Below are positions 13,335 through 20,772 of a stretch of 64,000 nt of DNA, in pieces. Each line of letters begins with the position of its first letter. Position 1 is the stretch's first letter. The notes beneath the pieces are model-generated. The model did no database searches, was not told where the DNA came from, and worked only from the letters and a program-made list of their open reading frames with translations. The stretch spans positions 1 to 64,000 of the forward strand of contig NZ_CAKLBV010000007.1 in assembly GCF_920984675.1 (NCBI RefSeq), written 5' to 3'. This DNA comes from Methylobacterium sp. Leaf118. Lineage in GTDB: Bacteria > Pseudomonadota > Alphaproteobacteria > Rhizobiales > Beijerinckiaceae. Made by a program: the position numbers and the translations under genes.

Positions 13335-13784
13335 TCAGGCCCGGCCGCCACGTTCGGCCAGCCGCTGGTTGGTCTGCTCCAGGCGAAGCGCGAGGTCGCG
13401 CATCACGGCGATGCCGATCTGCGGAAACTGCGCCAGCAGTTCCAGGAACACGTCCCGGTCGATCCGCAACGCCGTCGTCGTGCCCTCGGCCGTCACCGTC
13501 GCGGAGCGCGGCTGGTCGGCCAGGATGCCCATCTCGCCGACGAGGGCGTTGGTGCCGAGGAGGGCGAGGCGGACCGGCCCGTGGGGTCCATCGATCGAGA
13601 CTGCGGCGCTCCCTTCGAGGATCAGGTAGGCGGCATCCGCGGCCTCGCCGCGGGCGAAGAATTGCTGCCCTTCCTCGAAATGCACCCGCTCGCTGGTAAA
13701 GGCGAGGAGCTTCAGGCGGGACGGCTCGACCTCGCGGAACAACGGCACCTGCCGCAGCGACGTCACTTCGTTGTCGAGGGTCAT
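13335..13784 (-). CDS. Cyclic nucleotide-binding domain protein
   Basis: A 149-aa protein that is almost entirely one cNMP-binding fold: VPLFREVEPSRLKLLAFTSE, FFARGEAADAAYLILEGSAA, then the phosphate-binding-cassette region LLGTNALVGEMGILADQPRS. No DNA-binding helix-turn-helix follows, so it is not a CRP-type regulator; it may act as a sensor partner. The start is supported by GGGAG 6 nt before ATG. It faces the VOC gene in a convergent arrangement. Confidence 0.85.
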   Translation of the reverse strand: MTLDNEVTSLRQVPLFREVEPSRLKLLAFTSERVHFEEGQQFFARGEAADAAYLILEGSAAVSIDGPHGPVRLALLGTNALVGEMGILADQPRSATVTAEGTTTALRIDRDVFLELLAQFPQIGIAVMRDLALRLEQTNQRLAERGGRA

Positions 13785-14089
13785 GGCTCCCTCCGCTGCG
13801 CCGCATCCCGCGGTGACACGAAAAGCATGGTGTCTCGGGAGCCGCGCCGGGACCCTGATCCCGGACGATTCCCTAAAGCCTTCAGTCGCATCGGCTTTTC
13901 CGAGAACGCGCCTCCGCCTCCCGGGCCGATGCAAGAGAGCGGTGTCGGGACCGATCGCGCCCGACACCGCTCTAGACGCTTGTTTTTACGCGCATTCTTG
14001 GAACGAGCCGAGGGCCGTCCCGTCGAAACGCGCTCTAGACGCGGGCGCTCGCCCTGTCAAAAAGTGGTCACCGATCCGCGGCGAACGCC
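13785..14089. other. Intergenic region with palindromic elements, no gene seen
   Basis: The gap between two minus-strand genes contains a 14-bp perfect inverted repeat at 13936-13973 and a segment bounded by direct repeats TCTAGACGC at 13971-13979 and 14034-14042. It looks like a repeat-rich spacer with no supported ORF. Confidence 0.45.
13936..13973. repeat. Perfect 14-bp inverted repeat
   Basis: The arms are AGAGCGGTGTCGGG and its complement, separated by 10 nt, with no neighbouring gene end. On the plus strand the right arm is followed within 8 nt by a T-tract (13981-13987). No plus-strand gene lies upstream, so it is probably a dispersed palindromic element rather than a terminator. Confidence 0.6.
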
Positions 14090-14320
14090 TCAGGACCCGC
14101 GCTCCGTGGAAAGGCCGATCTCGCCTGGGGCGGGGGGGCCGCGCTTGTCGCTGGCATTGGGCTGAGGCGAGTCGATCGGCTCCTCCCTCGTGGTCGGCCG
14201 GGGGCTGTCCTCGGGCGCCGGCATCGGCGGCAGGGGCGTGGCATTCGCGGCCATGGGCTTGGCCTTCGTGGCCACGGGCTTGGCCGAAGCGCTTGGCTTC
14301 ACCATATGACGGTTGGTCAT
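14090..14320 (-). CDS. Small Pro/Ala-rich hypothetical protein
   Basis: The product is 76 aa, starting MTNRHMVKPSASAKPVATKA and ending GPPAPGEIGLSTERGS. It is hydrophilic and rich in Pro, Ala and Lys, with no signal peptide or membrane segment, and is probably disordered. No family was recognised. A strong ribosome binding site (GGAAGGAG) sits 7 nt before the ATG, the main evidence that it is real. It is divergent from the KGG stress gene. Confidence 0.6.
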   Translation of the reverse strand: MTNRHMVKPSASAKPVATKAKPMAANATPLPPMPAPEDSPRPTTREEPIDSPQPNASDKRGPPAPGEIGLSTERGS

Positions 14321-14450
14321 GTCCGGCTCCTTCCGGGTGTGGCGGGGCCTGTGGAAGCCTGTTCACAAGTCCGCACAAATCCTTGTCCGAGCGCTCGTAA
14401 CGTCTGGACTGGACAGGGGTTTCGCAACCCGTCGCGATCGATACGGCCAA

Positions 14451-14475
14451 GGAACCATCGTTTGCGCTGAAGGTT
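14451..14475 (+). promoter_or_regulatory. EcfG-type (general stress) promoter for the KGG-repeat gene
   Basis: GGAAC, 16 nt, then GGTT, which fits the PhyR-EcfG regulon consensus GGAAC-N16/17-CGTT except for the first -10 base. It lies 38 nt before the ATG of the KGG-repeat protein, a typical stress-regulon member. Confidence 0.65.
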
Positions 14476-14512
14476 GAGGAAAGTGTGAAAAACTGAGCCT
14501 GAGGAGGCGCTA

Positions 14513-14701
14513 ATGGCATCCGGCAACTCGACCTCGAAGCGAGGTTTCGCGTCCATGAACATCGAACGCCAGCGTGAGATCGCGAGCAAGGGCGGCCGTT
14601 CCGTCCCCGCGGACAAGCGCTCGTTCTCGCAGGATCGCGAGCTCGCCTCGTCGGCGGGCCGCAAGGGCGGTCAATCGACGGGCCGCACCGGCGAGGCGTG
14701 A
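14513..14701 (+). CDS. KGG-repeat stress-induced protein
   Basis: The product is 62 aa with glycine-rich KGG motifs: RGFASMNIERQREIASKGGR and DRELASSAGRKGGQSTG. This is the small hydrophilic repeat family (GsiB/YciG/con-10 type) induced under stress or desiccation in many bacteria; its molecular role is unclear. GAGGAGG 6 nt before ATG sets the start. An EcfG-type promoter is upstream and a T-tailed hairpin downstream, so it looks like a monocistronic general-stress gene. Confidence 0.9.
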   Translation: MASGNSTSKRGFASMNIERQREIASKGGRSVPADKRSFSQDRELASSAGRKGGQSTGRTGEA

Positions 14702-14781
14702 GGCGGGGCGGGGCGGCATCCCGCGCCGACGGCGCCGGGCCGCTCCGGCCGCGACCTACCAGAAACTTCTCGAACCCTTCG

Positions 14782-14810
14782 ACAGGCGCCTCGGCGTCTG
14801 TTCTTGTTTT
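14782..14810 (+). terminator. Terminator after the KGG-repeat gene
   Basis: The stem ACAGGCGCC pairs with GGCGTCTGT across a tight loop (one G-T pair) and is followed by TCTTGTTTT. It lies between the KGG gene and the convergent MarR gene. Confidence 0.6.
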
Positions 14811-14828
14811 GGAGCGCGTTTCGGGCGG

Positions 14829-15308
14829 CTAACCGTCCGAGTCCGCCCGCGCCAGGTCGCGCCACTTGCGCACCAGCGCCTCGAACGACCGCAACTCCTC
14901 GGCCTCCAGCCGTCCCAGCGTGCGGGCCACGTAGGCCGCCTGTGCGGCGATGCCGCGGGCGGCCAGCTCGGCCCCCGTTGGGGTGAGGTGAAGCGCGTGG
15001 GAGCGGCGATCCTCGGGGATCGCCCGCCGCTCGACGAGGCCCGCCTCGACCAGCCGGTCGATCAGCCCGGACACGTTGCCCTTGGTCACGTAGAGCCGGC
15101 CGGCGAGATCCTGCTGGGTCAGGCCCTCCCGCTCGCTCAGGGTCGACAGCACGTCGAATTGCGGGATCGAGAGGCCGGTCTCCCGCAGCTCCGCGGCGAC
15201 GGCGGCCAGAACCCGCCGATTCAGGCGGATGAAGCGGAACCAGACGCGCAGCGGATCGACCGGCTCGGGCTCGGCGCTCGGATCGAGGCGGGCGGGACGC
15301 TGCGACAT
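14829..15308 (-). CDS. MarR family transcriptional regulator
   Basis: The protein is 159 aa with a winged helix-turn-helix. The region LSIPQFDVLSTLSEREGLTQ leads to the recognition helix GRLYVTKGNVSGLIDRLVEA, and the wing has VERRAIPEDRRSHALHLT. Such proteins bind palindromic operators as dimers and respond to small phenolic or oxidative ligands. The ATG at 15308 is preceded directly by a 6-5-6 palindrome that may be its own operator. It is divergent from the DUF1499 gene, which it may also control (inference). Confidence 0.92.
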   Translation of the reverse strand: MSQRPARLDPSAEPEPVDPLRVWFRFIRLNRRVLAAVAAELRETGLSIPQFDVLSTLSEREGLTQQDLAGRLYVTKGNVSGLIDRLVEAGLVERRAIPEDRRSHALHLTPTGAELAARGIAAQAAYVARTLGRLEAEELRSFEALVRKWRDLARADSDG

Positions 15309-15325
15309 TGCTATCCCGTATAGCA
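15309..15325. promoter_or_regulatory. Palindrome next to the MarR start codon, possible operator
   Basis: TGCTAT-CCCGT-ATAGCA is a perfect 6-bp inverted repeat ending one base before the MarR start codon. It would cover the MarR ribosome-binding region, as expected for autorepression by a MarR dimer. Confidence 0.45.
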
Positions 15326-15413
15326 GAGGTGTGCCCCGCGGGCAGCCGAGTGGCGCGCGGCGCCCCCAGCCTGTAGGGTCTTTCGACCTCCTTGCCGCGA
15401 TCTTTTCAGGGCG

Positions 15414-16193
15414 ATGCGCCGTCAACTCCTCGAAGAACCGGTGACCCGGGCGGGCCGCTACGCTCGAACCCTCGCGATCTTCTCGCTCCTCGTCACCGGC
15501 ATGGCGGTGCTGATCGTGCGCAGCCCGTCGGCGGAGGCGATGCCGGCTCTGGCCGTGCTCGGCAGCGGCGTCGCCCTGTCCGTCCTGGCGATCGCCTTCG
15601 CCCTGTTCGCCCTGGTGCGGGTCTGGCGCGAGGGCGCGGGCGGACTCGGGGCGGCGGTGGGCGGCCTGTTCGTGGCGAGCCTCGTCCTGGCCTATCCGGC
15701 CTATGCCGCCCTGAAGGGCGTGCGCCTGCCCGCGCTCACCGATGTCAGCACCGACACCGAGCGCCCGCCTGCCTTCTCCCGCTCGCGCCTCGCCTTCGCG
15801 GCCCGCGAGGGCCGTTATCCGCCCGAGCCCGGCCCGCGGGCGCGGGAGGCGCAGCGGGCGGCCTATCCGCAGATCGCGCCGCTGACCCTCGACGTGGAGG
15901 CCGACCAGGCCTTCGAACTGGCCCGGAAGGCCGCGGTGAACCGCAAATGGGAGATCGTCGAGGCGATCCGGCCCGGCGGGCGCGTGGGCAATGGCCGGAT
16001 CGAGGCGGTGGCCCGCACGCGCCTGCTCAACCTGCCGGCCGACATCACCGTGCGGGTCCATCCGCGGGCGGACGGGGCGCGCATCGACGTGCGCTCGGCC
16101 TCCCGCATCGGCACCCGCGACCTCGGCGACAACGCCGACCGGATCCGCTCCTATCTCGACGAAGTAGCCAACCTCGCCATCGCCCTGAAGTGA
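15414..16193 (+). CDS. DUF1499 domain membrane protein
   Basis: The protein is 259 aa with three hydrophobic segments in the first 105 residues (YARTLAIFSLLVTGMAVLIV, ALAVLGSGVALSVLAIAFAL, GGLFVASLVLAYPAYAAL). A soluble DUF1499 domain follows, containing QAFELARKAAVNRKWEIVEA and RIEAVARTRLLNLPADITVR and ending RIRSYLDEVANLAIAL. The function is unknown; the family is common in alphaproteobacteria and plastids. It is divergent from the MarR gene across about 105 bp. Confidence 0.82.
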   Translation: MRRQLLEEPVTRAGRYARTLAIFSLLVTGMAVLIVRSPSAEAMPALAVLGSGVALSVLAIAFALFALVRVWREGAGGLGAAVGGLFVASLVLAYPAYAALKGVRLPALTDVSTDTERPPAFSRSRLAFAAREGRYPPEPGPRAREAQRAAYPQIAPLTLDVEADQAFELARKAAVNRKWEIVEAIRPGGRVGNGRIEAVARTRLLNLPADITVRVHPRADGARIDVRSASRIGTRDLGDNADRIRSYLDEVANLAIALK

Positions 16194-16196
16194 GGC

Positions 16197-17138
16197 TCAG
16201 GTCGGCCGGTATCGCCCGCTCAGCAGCGGCGGACCGTCGGTGACGACGAGACCGCGCTCGACCAGATCCTCCAGATGGGCGAAGACCGAGAGCGCCGCCG
16301 CCCCCAGCAGGGCGGGACTCAGGCCCTGATAGACCGCCCGGACGACGGCGGCGATCTCGGCGTCGCCCGCCGCGAGCCGGGCCCGGATGGCGGCCTCGCG
16401 CTGCCGGCGATGGGCGAAGAGCCCGCGCACGAAGCGCCGCGGCTCGCGCACCGGGCCGCCATGGCCCGGCCAGTAGAGCGTCTCCGGCCGCTCCTTCAGC
16501 CGCTCGAGCGAGGCCATGTAGGCGCGCATCGAGCCGTCCGGAGGGGCCACGATCGAGGTCGACCACGCCATCACGTGATCGCCGGAGAAGAGCACGTTCT
16601 CCTCCGGCAGGGCGAAGGCGAGATGGTTCATCGTATGGCCCGGCGTCGCCAGCGCCGTCAGGGTCCAGCCCGTTCCGTCGAGGCTGTCGCCGTCGCCGAG
16701 TTCCCGGTCGGGCCGGTGCTCCCGGTCGGCGCTGGCATCGAGGATCGGCAATTCGTTTTCGGCGAGTTCCCGGGCCGGCCGGTGGGGGGCGCAGCCGAGG
16801 ATCGGCGCCCCGGTGCGGGCCTGCAGCAGCCGGGCGCCGGGCGAGTGGTCGCGATGCGTGTGGGTGACGACGATCGCTTCCACCTGCTCGCCGGCGAGGT
16901 CGCCCAGGAGCCCCTCGACATGGCCCGCATCCGCCGGTCCCGGATCGATGACGGCGACGCGGCCCTGACCGACCACGTAGGTGCAGGTGCCGCTCGCCGT
17001 GAACGGTCCGCCATTGGAGCAGACCCGGCGTCGCACGAGCGGGCTGAGGCGCTCGGTCCGGCCGGCCCCGGGCAGGGCGGCGTCGAGTCCGGGGGAGGGG
17101 GCGGATGCGGGCGGCGCATTCGCGGAGGGTCGGCTCAT
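16197..17138 (-). CDS. MBL-fold metallo-hydrolase, LACTB2-like
   Basis: The protein is 313 aa. The metal-binding signature is VVTHTHRDHSPGA (HxHxDH). Further ligands are in LATPGHTMNHLAF and LFSGDHVMAW, with YWPGHGGPV near the C-terminus. A winged-helix-like C-terminal region (ALSVFAHLEDLVERGLVVTD) matches the LACTB2/hydroxyacylglutathione-hydrolase-like architecture. The substrate is unknown; it may be a thioester hydrolase or nuclease. The ATG at 17138 is preferred over an upstream in-frame ATG that lacks conservation. It ends 3 nt from the convergent DUF1499 stop. Confidence 0.88.
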   Translation of the reverse strand: MSRPSANAPPASAPSPGLDAALPGAGRTERLSPLVRRRVCSNGGPFTASGTCTYVVGQGRVAVIDPGPADAGHVEGLLGDLAGEQVEAIVVTHTHRDHSPGARLLQARTGAPILGCAPHRPARELAENELPILDASADREHRPDRELGDGDSLDGTGWTLTALATPGHTMNHLAFALPEENVLFSGDHVMAWSTSIVAPPDGSMRAYMASLERLKERPETLYWPGHGGPVREPRRFVRGLFAHRRQREAAIRARLAAGDAEIAAVVRAVYQGLSPALLGAAALSVFAHLEDLVERGLVVTDGPPLLSGRYRPT

Positions 17139-17216
17139 GGCGCTCAGACGATCGGGGACGGGAGATGCCCGCCTACGACAGGCGGGCCGGTTCGCCAAAT
17201 CGCGGGGCCCCCGCGC

Positions 17217-18254
17217 TCAGCGCTCGAACGGGGAGGGTGCCACGACCCGCACCGGCGCGAAGCTCGCACCGGCCGGTCCCGCCTCGACGAGCCCGAAGCC
17301 GGCGCCTTCCATCCGCAGCCGGGCGACCTGCGCCTCGGCGGTGCGGATCCGGGCGACCCGGTGCTCCGCCAGTCGAAGGCTGCGCCGGAACGCCGCCTCG
17401 TCCGCCTCACGGCGCAGGGCGCCGACCCGGCCCTCGATGGCCCGGCGTCGGCCCTCGCCGATGGCCGCGTCGCGGTAATCGGTCATCACCAGTCCCTGGC
17501 GCGTGACGCGGGTGACCACGTCGGCGCTGTCGGCGGTCGCCACCACGTCGCCAGCGCGGACCGTGCGGTCGTCGGCGATCGACAGGAGCGGACCGGCCGT
17601 GCGGTCCGGCTGGCAGGCACAATGCGCGACGCGGGTCCGACGGTAGAGATTGGCCCAGCTCGCCCCTAGATAGGGGCGCCCGTCGAGCCCGACCGCCTCC
17701 TCCATCTCGCCCCGTCCGGGCGCCAGCGTGTAGAGGCCCGTGCGGGCCCCGGGGCAGGAGGCGGCGCAGGCTGCCTGATGCACCGGAAGGTCGACCGGAT
17801 TGCGCAGGCGGCCGACGGGGAAGAGGTAGCCGTCGCACAGGCGCACGCAGACCGTGCGGGTCCCGCTCTCGAGACCCGCTGACGGAGCGACGGAGGCCTG
17901 GGCCACAAGCGGGCGCGACACCCGCGCCTGGAGGCGGGGCGTCTGCCGCGCCGGGCGGGGCGGCCCGAGCGTGCGGGCATCCGGCAGGGCCGAGTAGCGC
18001 CGCGGCGTCTTGCGGGGCATCGCGACGGGCGCCGCCGGCGGCGGCGCCGGCTTCGCAACGCCGAACAGGGCGTCGAAGAACTCCGCCAGCCCGCCACGCT
18101 CGGACGCACGCACCACCGGCGCGCCGAGGACCACGCCGCCGAAACCGAGGACGAGACCCAGCAGGATGAGGACGATCCCTCGGGAGGCCGGCCCCGTCCG
18201 GCGCGGCGCGGGGGGGCGCATCCTCGCGCCGGGTACACGCTTTCCGAACGCCAT
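17217..18254 (-). CDS. DUF2865 domain protein, membrane-anchored
   Basis: The protein is 345 aa. A basic N-terminus is followed by one hydrophobic segment (GIVLILLGLVLGFGGVVLGA), probably a signal anchor. The DUF2865 domain has VCVRLCDGYLFPVGRLRNPV and HQAACAASCPGARTGLYTLA, with paired cysteines, and later HCACQP. A coiled-coil-like C-terminal stretch (EGRRRAIEGRVGALRREADE) follows. The function is unknown; the family is frequent in Hyphomicrobiales. GGAGAG 6 nt before ATG fixes the start at 18254. Confidence 0.8.
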   Translation of the reverse strand: MAFGKRVPGARMRPPAPRRTGPASRGIVLILLGLVLGFGGVVLGAPVVRASERGGLAEFFDALFGVAKPAPPPAAPVAMPRKTPRRYSALPDARTLGPPRPARQTPRLQARVSRPLVAQASVAPSAGLESGTRTVCVRLCDGYLFPVGRLRNPVDLPVHQAACAASCPGARTGLYTLAPGRGEMEEAVGLDGRPYLGASWANLYRRTRVAHCACQPDRTAGPLLSIADDRTVRAGDVVATADSADVVTRVTRQGLVMTDYRDAAIGEGRRRAIEGRVGALRREADEAAFRRSLRLAEHRVARIRTAEAQVARLRMEGAGFGLVEAGPAGASFAPVRVVAPSPFER

Positions 18255-18545
18255 CCCGTCTCTCCGTCCTTGCCGGGGCCGCCGCCTCGCAGCCGAGGCA
18301 GCGTCATCGGCCGTCCTAGGTCCGATCGCCGAACCCGTCAGGCCAGCTAGGTCGCGGGGGGGAGGGGGAGCAATTGCGGTAGACCACCGAGAGGCCTGTC
18401 TTCGGGGGATGACGGGCGGTCCCGCCCCCGGCCATGCCCATTCAACTAGGCGCAAGGCCTTGTTCGGGCGTCGGAATCCCATACGCGCGATGATCCCGCG
18501 CCGTTAAGGATACCGCACGGTCTCCGGGGAGAGCGTCCAACGAAA

Positions 18546-18571
18546 AACGCCGCCCATTTCGGAGCGGCGTT
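18546..18571 (-). terminator. Intrinsic terminator for the 56-aa stress gene
   Basis: On the minus strand an 8-bp stem AACGCCGC/GCGGCGTT with a 10-nt loop is followed directly by TTTTCG. It starts 30 nt after the stop of the small gene at 18602-18772, which supports transcription of that gene. Confidence 0.75.
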
Positions 18572-18601
18572 CGGTCTCTCGGTCGGAAACGGTCTCTCGC
18601 G

Positions 18602-18772
18602 TCAGCGCCGCCGCCCTGTTCGGACTCGGACAGGGATCGGCTGCAGGACCGGCTGAGGTCCGAGCGCGGAGGCGAGCCGCGCGGCTGCGGCGAGAGCGGC
18701 TTTCACGAGAGCGGTTCCGAGGGATCCCGGCTTGATCTGTGCAGGCACGCCGAACGCCTCCTTCGCATCCAT
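18602..18772 (-). CDS. 56-aa protein of unknown function, putative general-stress gene
   Basis: The product starts MDAKEAFGVPAQIKPGSLGT and ends PIPVRVRTGRRR, with an Ala-rich amphipathic helix (ALVKAALAAAARLASALG) and a basic tail. No family was recognised. It is called a gene because it sits exactly between a perfect EcfG-type promoter (18826 to 18801, minus strand) and an intrinsic terminator (18571-18546). The predicted leader is only about 20 nt and lacks a clear Shine-Dalgarno. The Met at 18772 is the only ATG available. Confidence 0.6.
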   Translation of the reverse strand: MDAKEAFGVPAQIKPGSLGTALVKAALAAAARLASALGPQPVLQPIPVRVRTGRRR

Positions 18773-18800
18773 CTGTGTCGACAGGGGTAAGATGGTGACG

Positions 18801-18826
18801 AACGGCTCAATGTGCCAGCGGGTTCC
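18801..18826 (-). promoter_or_regulatory. EcfG-type promoter for the 56-aa gene
   Basis: On the minus strand GGAAC, 17 nt, CGTT is a perfect match to the PhyR-EcfG consensus. The -10 ends 28 nt before the ATG at 18772. Confidence 0.75.
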
Positions 18827-18912
18827 TCGGCTCGTTTCGTCGCGGCGTGAGCGGTGGGTCGCCCGGCTCTGGGGGAGGCCGCCGAAACCTGTGAATGGCG
18901 GGGGTGTCAAAA

Positions 18913-18938
18913 GGAACCGGAGGCGAAACCTTGACGTT
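18913..18938 (+). promoter_or_regulatory. EcfG-type promoter for the DUF1328 gene
   Basis: GGAAC, 17 nt, CGTT is a perfect consensus match, 56 nt before the DUF1328 ATG. It is divergent from the EcfG-type site at 18801-18826, about 90 bp away. Confidence 0.8.
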
Positions 18939-18994
18939 ATTGCCGTCAAGAGGACGCGGCCTGTGCCGCGCCAATTCCTGGAAGGATCTTCGAG

Positions 18995-19171
18995 ATGCTC
19001 GGTTGGGCTGTTACATTCCTCGTGGTTGCCCTGGTCGCGGCCCTGCTGGGCTTCGGCGGCATCGCCGGCACCGCCATGGAGGCTGCCAAGCTCGTCTTCT
19101 TTGTCGCGATCGTGCTGTTCGCCATCTCGGCCGTGATCGGCCTGATGCGGGGCCGTTCGCCGACCTTGTAA
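18995..19171 (+). CDS. DUF1328 (YtjA-type) small membrane protein
   Basis: The product is 58 aa, beginning [20 protein letters not shown] and ending [16 protein letters not shown]. Two hydrophobic helices are joined by [12 protein letters not shown], the typical DUF1328 pattern (LGFGGIAG then a second helix). Function is unknown; related proteins often appear in stress regulons. AAGGA lies about 9 nt before the ATG and a perfect EcfG-type promoter is upstream. The gene converges with nepR. Confidence 0.92.
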   Translation: MLGWAVTFLVVALVAALLGFGGIAGTAMEAAKLVFFVAIVLFAISAVIGLMRGRSPTL

Positions 19172-19190
19172 CGCGGCACCCTCGTGACAC

Positions 19191-19215
19191 CGCCGCCCCG
19201 GTCTCCGGGGCGGCG
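19191..19215. terminator. Bidirectional hairpin between DUF1328 and nepR
   Basis: An 11-bp perfect stem (CGCCGCCCCGG, loop TCT, complement) lies between the convergent stop codons, so it could end both transcripts. No T-tract longer than two follows. Confidence 0.55.
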
Positions 19216-19232
19216 CCTTGGACGAAGCCTGA

Positions 19233-19463
19233 TTACAGACCATTCGCCCCGGTCGGGCCATCGAGGGGCGGCTCCGTCTCGTCGAGCTGGGCGATCAGAT
19301 CGCGGAACCGGTCCGGTACGGGTTGCTGCACCACCGAATCGTAGAGCGCGCGCAGGTGAAGACCGATGCGCTGCTGGCTCTGATCGTTGAGGCCGCCTCG
19401 TTCGCGCACTCGCGAAAGCCGGTCCCCGGACAGAGGTCCGCCGGCCGGCTCGTCCTCGTTCAT
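19233..19463 (-). CDS. nepR: NepR family anti-sigma factor
   Basis: The product is 76 aa with the NepR core RIGLHLRALYDSVVQQPVPD followed by RFRDLIAQLDE. NepR binds and holds the ECF sigma factor EcfG; phosphorylated PhyR removes NepR by mimicking the sigma factor, switching on the general stress response. A GTG two codons upstream (19469) has AAGGGG 5 nt before it and could be the true start. The gene is divergent from phyR and has its own EcfG-type promoter, implying feedback. No ecfG gene is in the window. Confidence 0.93.
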   Translation of the reverse strand: MNEDEPAGGPLSGDRLSRVRERGGLNDQSQQRIGLHLRALYDSVVQQPVPDRFRDLIAQLDETEPPLDGPTGANGL

Positions 19464-19539
19464 GCTCACGTCATCCCCTTGCCGGCATCGACTCGCCGCG
19501 ATTGTCTTGCGGCTTGACATGAGTCATGGCTGCAGCAGC

Positions 19540-19564
19540 AACGCCGGCATTCCGGATCGGTTCC
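19540..19564 (-). promoter_or_regulatory. EcfG-type promoter for nepR
   Basis: On the minus strand GGAAC, 16 nt, CGTT is a perfect match. It is about 75 nt upstream of the nepR start, which implies a leader of roughly 65-70 nt. Its -35 lies 10 nt from the -35 of the divergent phyR promoter. Confidence 0.8.
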
Positions 19565-19574
19565 GACCGCCCCA

Positions 19575-19599
19575 GGAACGGACGCCGTGCCACCGCGTT
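19575..19599 (+). promoter_or_regulatory. EcfG-type promoter for phyR
   Basis: GGAAC, 16 nt, CGTT is a perfect match ending 44 nt before the phyR ATG. It supports autoregulation of phyR by EcfG. Confidence 0.85.
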
Positions 19600-19643
19600 A
19601 GCGGCGCATTGAGAACGACGAGCGCAGAGGCGCAGGGGAATTC

Positions 19644-20447
19644 ATGTCTACAGCACAACTGGTCGTGCAGCACCTGCCGTACCTGCGCCGTTACGCGCGC
19701 GCGCTGACGGGCAGCCAGGTGGCGGGCGACGCCTACGTTGCGGCCACGCTGGAGACGTTGGTCAACGAGCCCGAGACTCTCGGCCGCAGCACGAACGTCA
19801 AGGCCGACCTGTTCCGCGTCTTCACCCGGATCTGGAACTCCTTGTCGGTCAACGGACATAGCGAGCATGTCCAACACGACCTGCCGGCGGAGGTGCGCCT
19901 CGGACAGATCACGCCGCTGCCCCGTCAAGCCTTCCTCCTGTCCTGTCTCGAAGGCTTCTCCGAGGAGGATGCCGGCGTCATCCTCGACGTGGATGTCGCC
20001 AAGGTGCGCGACCTGGTGGACGAGGCGGGCCGCGAACTCGCTGCCGACATGGCAACCGAGATCCTCATCATCGAGGATGAGCCGCTGATCGCGATGGATC
20101 TCGAGGCGCTGGTCGAGGGCCTCGGACACAACGTGATCGGGGTCGCCCGCACCCGCACCGAGGCGGTCAAGATCGCCTCCGAGAGCAAGCGTCCGGGGCT
20201 GATCCTCGCCGACATCCAGCTCGCCGACGGCTCTTCCGGTCTGGACGCGGTCAACGACCTCCTGAAGACCTTCGAGGTGCCGGTGATCTTCATCACCGCC
20301 TATCCCGAGCGCTTCCTCACGGGCGAGCGCCCGGAGCCGGCCTTCCTCATCGCGAAGCCGTTCCAGCCCGCCAACGTGTCGGCGGTCATCAGTCAGGCCC
20401 TGTTCTTCCAGCAGAGCGCCCGCCGCCGCGAGGCCCGCAGCGCCTGA
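19644..20447 (+). CDS. phyR: General stress response regulator PhyR
   Basis: The protein is 267 aa. Residues 1 to about 135 form a sigma-factor-like domain (sigma2-like LPYLRRYARALTGSQVAGDA, sigma4-like LPRQAFLLSCLEGFSEEDAG). Residues 138 to about 255 form a receiver domain (ILIIEDEPLIAMDLEALVEG) with phosphoacceptor Asp190 in LILADIQLADGSSG. When phosphorylated by HWE/HisKA2 kinases, PhyR binds NepR and frees EcfG. Length and Asp190 match the M. extorquens protein. It is divergent from nepR, has an EcfG-type promoter, and ends at a strong hairpin. Confidence 0.98.
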   Translation: MSTAQLVVQHLPYLRRYARALTGSQVAGDAYVAATLETLVNEPETLGRSTNVKADLFRVFTRIWNSLSVNGHSEHVQHDLPAEVRLGQITPLPRQAFLLSCLEGFSEEDAGVILDVDVAKVRDLVDEAGRELAADMATEILIIEDEPLIAMDLEALVEGLGHNVIGVARTRTEAVKIASESKRPGLILADIQLADGSSGLDAVNDLLKTFEVPVIFITAYPERFLTGERPEPAFLIAKPFQPANVSAVISQALFFQQSARRREARSA

Positions 20448-20470
20448 TCCGGTCCATTCGTCGCCGCCGC

Positions 20471-20505
20471 GAAGGGCGCGGGTCCAGGCCGGACCCGCGC
20501 CCTTC
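20471..20505 (+). terminator. phyR terminator hairpin
   Basis: A perfect 15-bp stem (GAAGGGCGCGGGTCC, loop AGGCC, complement) begins 24 nt after the phyR stop. The T-tract is weak (GCGCGTCTTG). Confidence 0.75.
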
Positions 20506-20772
20506 GCGCGTCTTGGGAGATCAATCGGCACGAAAAAACGGGCCGGACTGGTGTCCGACCCGTGACGAGGTTCCGGCCGATGCACAAGGGGAATGCGGGG
20601 AGGACCAGATGGCCGGGTGTCTTCCCAACAGACGAGCCGGAGCGGGGTTCCGCGGGCGATCGTTTTTTGCGCGGAGCGACCTTTTGGCCACGCCGGGCGG
20701 GGCCGAATCGGGGCCTCGGCAGCGCCGGACGGGGTGGTGAAATACTGATTTGATCCGAAGCGGGACAGTGAA

